In this document: piece by piece, positions 60,332 to 64,000 of the stretch
Numbering within the stretch: the first letter of the stretch is position 1
How the letters are laid out: every line of letters starts with the position of its first letter
Assembly (NCBI GenBank): GCA_963809925.1
Contig: CAWELH010000005.1
Span: 1 to 64,000 of the forward strand
DNA length: 64,000 bases
Origin: DASQZK01 sp963809925
GTDB lineage: Bacteria > Bacteroidota > Bacteroidia > Bacteroidales > GCA-2748055
Direction of reading: 5' to 3'
Notes under the pieces: generated by a model
What the model was told of the DNA's origin: nothing
Seen by the model: only the letters and a program-made list of their open reading frames with translations
The model's database searches: none
Position numbers and translations under genes: made by a program

Positions 60332-61972
60332 ATGAACAACCTGACCATTTGCTCCCTGATCACAGAATCAGTCAAAAAATACAGTAGGAACCTAGCTCTT
60401 ACATTTGCCGGTGGAGATGGAATGACGTATGCTGAACTGGCTGTAAAAATAGGCGAAACTACGGACCTTCTGGCATGTTTCGGTATTGGAAAGAATGACA
60501 AAGTAGCCATCATTGGTGAAAATATGCCAAACTGGGGAATTGCATACCTTTCCGTGATGTTTACCGGCGGCGTGACAGTTCCTGTCCTTCCGGAATTCCA
60601 TCCTTCTGAAATCCAAACCATACTTAACCACTCGGATTGTAAACTACTTTTTATTTCCCGGAAACAATCGTTGCGCCTCAAAAAGGAGATTGAAAAATTT
60701 GGTATGCCCGTGATCCTACTCGATGACATGAGTACATCCGAGCGCCTTCCCCATGCCACCAGTGAAATATCCCGGACCCCTTCTGGACTGCCCGAATGTT
60801 CGGTTTCAGAGGAGGATACCGCATCTCTGATCTATACCTCCGGAACCACCGGCTCTTCAAAAGGTGTGATGCTCACGCACCGTAACCTCGCCTGGATGGC
60901 AAAACAGTCGCTGACCATCCAGGACGTCAATGAGCACGACCGATTCCTGTCCATCCTCCCCATGTCGCACACCTATGAGAACAGTCTGGGATTTCTTCTT
61001 CCCCTGCATGCTGGAGCAAGTGTTCACTATCTCGATAAGCAACCTACACCAACGATTCTGGTCAATGCATTATCTGTTGTGAAGCCGAGCACCATGCTGT
61101 CGGTACCGATGATTATAGAAAAACTTTACAGGAAACAGGTTCTTCCAAAACTCACCGGGAATGCCGTAACGAAGGCTATGTTCCGTTTCAGACCAACACG
61201 AATCCTGCTTAACAGGATGGCGGGTAAGAAACTCATGAAAACATTTGGGGGAAAACTGAGATTTTTCGGCATCGGCGGATCCAAGCTGGATCCAACGATC
61301 GAAACTTACCTCAGGGAGGCCCGTTTCCCCTATGCCATTGGGTACGGACTTACAGAAACCAGCCCTCTCCTCGCCGGTTCACCTCCGTCTGAAACAAGAT
61401 GGCAGTCAACAGGAAAAGCACTCAGCGGCGTCGAAATCAGGATCTTGAACCCCGATCCTGTAACCGGTGAAGGCGAAATCCTTGCCAAAGGGCCCAATAT
61501 CATGAAAGGTTATTATAAAAATCCTGAAGCCACGGCTGAAATATTTACCAGCGACGGATGGTTATGCACCGGTGACCTTGCGACCATCGACAAAGATGGG
61601 TATATCACTATACGGGGAAGGATAAAAAACGTAATCCTGGGCACCAACGGGGAAAATATTTACCCTGAAGAAATCGAGGCAGTCTTCAATAGCATCGAAG
61701 GTATCGAAGAAACCCTCGTAGTTCAAAAAGGAGGCAAATTGGTAGCGATGGTGAATCTGAATATTCACGAGCTCGAAGAAAAAATCATCAGGGTGAATGA
61801 AAAACTGATCCGTGTAACCCAGGATTCCATTGATGAGGCACTGATTGAGATACAGCTTTTTGTAAATCAACGACTTAACCGCTTCTCACGGATACAGGCC
61901 GTTGTACTTCAGACGGTTCCGTTTGAAAAAACGCCGACAAACAAAATAAAAAGATACCTCTACGGGGGGTAA
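60332..61972 (+). CDS. AMP-dependent (long-chain fatty acid-CoA ligase type) synthetase
   Basis: The protein has 546 residues. The ANL-family motifs are present: AMP-binding SLIYTSGTTGSSKGVMLTH, GYGLTETSPL, GWLCTGDLATIDKDGY, and the hinge GRIKNVILGTNGENIYPEEIE with the C-terminal Lys region (KTPTNKIKRY). It activates fatty or other carboxylic acids as acyl-AMP and probably acyl-CoA. Shorter than FadD of proteobacteria, it fits the Bacteroidota long-chain acyl-CoA synthetases. It converges with uvrB. Confidence 0.92.
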   Translation: MNNLTICSLITESVKKYSRNLALTFAGGDGMTYAELAVKIGETTDLLACFGIGKNDKVAIIGENMPNWGIAYLSVMFTGGVTVPVLPEFHPSEIQTILNHSDCKLLFISRKQSLRLKKEIEKFGMPVILLDDMSTSERLPHATSEISRTPSGLPECSVSEEDTASLIYTSGTTGSSKGVMLTHRNLAWMAKQSLTIQDVNEHDRFLSILPMSHTYENSLGFLLPLHAGASVHYLDKQPTPTILVNALSVVKPSTMLSVPMIIEKLYRKQVLPKLTGNAVTKAMFRFRPTRILLNRMAGKKLMKTFGGKLRFFGIGGSKLDPTIETYLREARFPYAIGYGLTETSPLLAGSPPSETRWQSTGKALSGVEIRILNPDPVTGEGEILAKGPNIMKGYYKNPEATAEIFTSDGWLCTGDLATIDKDGYITIRGRIKNVILGTNGENIYPEEIEAVFNSIEGIEETLVVQKGGKLVAMVNLNIHELEEKIIRVNEKLIRVTQDSIDEALIEIQLFVNQRLNRFSRIQAVVLQTVPFEKTPTNKIKRYLYGG

Positions 61973-62046
61973 ATGAAGGTCTGCTTTCTCCTCCTCAAAA
62001 CGCCTGCCTGCTTAATTTCATCAAAGCATGTATTGAATTATCTGCT

Positions 62047-64000
62047 TCATAATCCGCTGTCTTCGCGGCTCTGAAGGATCTTTTCGAGTTCATACATCTC
62101 GTCACGTAATTTGGCGGCTTCAATGAAGTCAAGTTTCTGTGCTGCCTTCTCCATGGATTTGCGTGTTTTGTCGATGGTCTTACGTAGTGCATCACTATCC
62201 ATATACTGAACAACCGGATCAGCGGCCAAATTTAACCCCACCGGCTCCGTGTAATAGGATTTTTTGTCCTGCCGGTCTTTCATCATTTCACGCAGCAACG
62301 ACCTGCCAGATCCAATGATCTGCTTAGGTGTAATATTGTTTTCTTCATTATAATGCAGCTGCTTCTCCCGCCTGCGATTCGTCTCATCAATGGTCCTCTG
62401 CATAGATCCCGTGATCTTGTCAGCGTACATGATCACCCTGCCTTTAAGATGACGTGCTGCCCTGCCGGATGTCTGAGTGAGTGAACGTTCCGACCGCAGA
62501 AAGCCTTCCTTGTCGGCGTCCAGGATGGCAACAAGTGATACTTCGGGCAGATCAAGACCTTCCCTGAGGAGATTGACACCAACAAGTACATCAAAGCTAC
62601 CTTTCCTAAGGCCGTCCATGATCTCAACCCGTTCGAGCGTATCGATGTCAGAATGGATATAACGTGTTTTGATATTCATCCTCACCAGGTAGGTGGTCAG
62701 TTCTTCTGCCATTCTTTTCGTAAGCGTAGTAACGAGTATGCGCTCATTCAGTATAACCCGCTTGCGTATCTCCCCGATCAGATGATCGATCTGGTTCAGG
62801 CTGGGCCTGACCTCAATCTCTGGATCCAGCAATCCTGTGGGTCTGATAACCTGTTCAACGAGAATGCCGCCCGACCGTTCAAGTTCGTAGTCACCTGGCG
62901 TTGCAGAAACATAGATCGTCTGTGGCGTAAGCGATTCGAACTCCTCGAATTTCAGCGGACGGTTATCAATGGCAGCCGGTAGCCGGAATCCAAATTCCAC
63001 CAGTGTCTGTTTCCGTGAATGATCACCGCCATGCATCGCCCTGATCTGGGGAATGGTAACATGGCTTTCATCAATTACCATGACAAAATCCTCGGGAAAA
63101 TAGTCGATCAGACAGAACGGACGGGTTCCGGGCATTCTGCCGTCAAAATACCTCGAGTAGTTTTCAATGCCGGGGCAGTAACCAAGCTCACGTATCATCT
63201 CAAGATCATAGGTAACCCTTTCTTCGATGCGTTTGGCCTCATAAAACTTACCAATTTCTCTGAAGAAAGTCACCTGGCGCATCATGTCGTCCTGGATCTC
63301 TTCAATGGCAGTTTTTAACCTGTGTTTGGCAGTAATAAAAATGTTCGCAGGAAAAATTACGACATTGTCATGATTTTCCAGGGTGCTTCCGCTAAGTGGA
63401 TCGATGGTCTGAAGGCTGTCGATCTCGTCACCCCAGAACAAAACCCTATAGGCATAATCGGAGTACGCAAGAAAAATATCCACCGTATCTCCCCTCACCC
63501 TGAAGGTACCCTGCTTAAATTCGATTTCATTTCTGGCATACATGCTGTCAACCAGCTTTCTCAGAAAAACATTACGGCTGAGTTTGTCACCTTTTTTTAT
63601 TTCGATGGTGTGATCATGAAAATCATCCGGATTTCCTATTCCATAAAGGCAGGAAACGGACGATACAACCAGGACATCTCTCCGTCCCGAAAGCAGTGCC
63701 GATGTTGTGCTAAGCCTAAGTTTTTCTATCTCCTCATTGATGGAAAGGTCTTTCTCAATGTAGGTGTCCGAAACAGGAAGATACGCTTCGGGCTGATAGT
63801 AGTCGTAATATGAAACGAAATACTCGACCCTGCTTTCCGGAAAGAACTGCTTAAACTCACCGTAAAGCTGTGCTGCAAGCGTCTTGTTATGACTAAGTAC
63901 AAGCGTTGGTCTGTCTACTTCCTTAATCACATTGGCTATGGTAAAGGTTTTCCCGGAACCGGTCACACCAAGAAGTGTCTGGTGACTATCTCCATTGTTC
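62047..64000 (-). CDS. uvrB: Excinuclease ABC subunit B (5' end cut by window)
   Basis: About 650 residues are visible; the N-terminus lies beyond the right edge, where the frame is still open (NGDSHQTLLGVTGSGKTFTIAN, Walker A). UvrB is the damage-binding helicase-like subunit of nucleotide excision repair. Later motifs include YYDYYQPEAY, RDVLVVSSVSCLYGIG (beta-hairpin area), MVIDESH (motif II), FESLTPQTIYVSATPG, VGVNLLREGLDLPEVSLVAILDADKEGFLRS and QTSGRAAR. The C-terminal UVR motif (EKAAQKLDFIEAAKLRDEMYELEKIL) binds UvrC. Confidence 0.97.
   Translation of the reverse strand, partial: NNGDSHQTLLGVTGSGKTFTIANVIKEVDRPTLVLSHNKTLAAQLYGEFKQFFPESRVEYFVSYYDYYQPEAYLPVSDTYIEKDLSINEEIEKLRLSTTSALLSGRRDVLVVSSVSCLYGIGNPDDFHDHTIEIKKGDKLSRNVFLRKLVDSMYARNEIEFKQGTFRVRGDTVDIFLAYSDYAYRVLFWGDEIDSLQTIDPLSGSTLENHDNVVIFPANIFITAKHRLKTAIEEIQDDMMRQVTFFREIGKFYEAKRIEERVTYDLEMIRELGYCPGIENYSRYFDGRMPGTRPFCLIDYFPEDFVMVIDESHVTIPQIRAMHGGDHSRKQTLVEFGFRLPAAIDNRPLKFEEFESLTPQTIYVSATPGDYELERSGGILVEQVIRPTGLLDPEIEVRPSLNQIDHLIGEIRKRVILNERILVTTLTKRMAEELTTYLVRMNIKTRYIHSDIDTLERVEIMDGLRKGSFDVLVGVNLLREGLDLPEVSLVAILDADKEGFLRSERSLTQTSGRAARHLKGRVIMYADKITGSMQRTIDETNRRREKQLHYNEENNITPKQIIGSGRSLLREMMKDRQDKKSYYTEPVGLNLAADPVVQYMDSDALRKTIDKTRKSMEKAAQKLDFIEAAKLRDEMYELEKILQSREDSGL

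Overview
The window looks like a chromosome segment of an anaerobic or facultative Bacteroidota (Bacteroidales/Marinilabiliales-like, perhaps a metagenome bin). This rests on promoters with the Bacteroidota -7 box TAnnTTTG, two proteins with C-terminal type IX secretion sorting domains, a TonB-dependent receptor, many secreted carbohydrate-active enzymes, and a short RpoD of the Bacteroidota type. No rRNA or tRNA gene was recognised.

Region 1 (1-9.4 kb) is the most unusual part. It reads as a run of integron-type gene cassettes (Fic, HicAB, a MazEF-like pair, a LytS-type hybrid histidine kinase). Each cassette has genes on the + strand and ends in an attC-like inverted repeat. The left end of each attC (R'') is complementary to the first bases of its own cassette, which is the signature of circular cassettes inserted by an integron integrase. 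Three of the five attC sites are interrupted by the same class C-like group II intron, on the bottom strand in the R'' box. Copy 1 looks functional. Copy 2 is nearly identical but carries six small insertions, most of them hairpins. Copy 3 is a 3' relic. No integrase gene is in the window.

Region 2 (9.4-24.7 kb) is accessory. It begins with gene remnants, then a secreted CE15-like esterase, a TonB-dependent receptor, a lipocalin, an XRE/pentapeptide-repeat protein with a DrrAB-like ABC exporter preceded by strong Shine-Dalgarno sites, an ECF sigma factor with two small membrane proteins, an IS630 transposase relic and several orphans. Region 3 (24.75-26.55 kb) is a 1.8 kb array of a ~66 bp double-hairpin repeat.

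Region 4 (26.5-29 kb) holds two secreted carbohydrate-active proteins. Region 5 (29.1-39 kb) is an energy and sulfur module. On the minus strand are a Rieske protein and a cytochrome b fused to a 12-haem cytochrome c. Divergently on the plus strand are a PsrABC-like molybdoenzyme, two YeeE/YedE half-transporters and two membrane-anchored rhodanese-like proteins that lack the catalytic Cys but both end in Gly-Gly-Cys. Region 6 (40.4-53.4 kb) is a glycan-degradation locus without SusC/SusD: PL8 lyase, GH36-like enzyme, an unknown lipoprotein, a transglutaminase-like membrane protein, sialidase, a beta-helix protein and an HGSNAT/DUF5009-like acyltransferase. It suggests use of sialylated or glycosaminoglycan-type host glycans.

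Region 7 (53.4-64 kb) is mostly core genome: a Crp/Fnr regulator with a putative target promoter, a PD-(D/E)XK-like orphan, ferredoxin, DapF, DegP/HtrA, RpoD, an acyl-CoA synthetase and UvrB (cut by the right edge).
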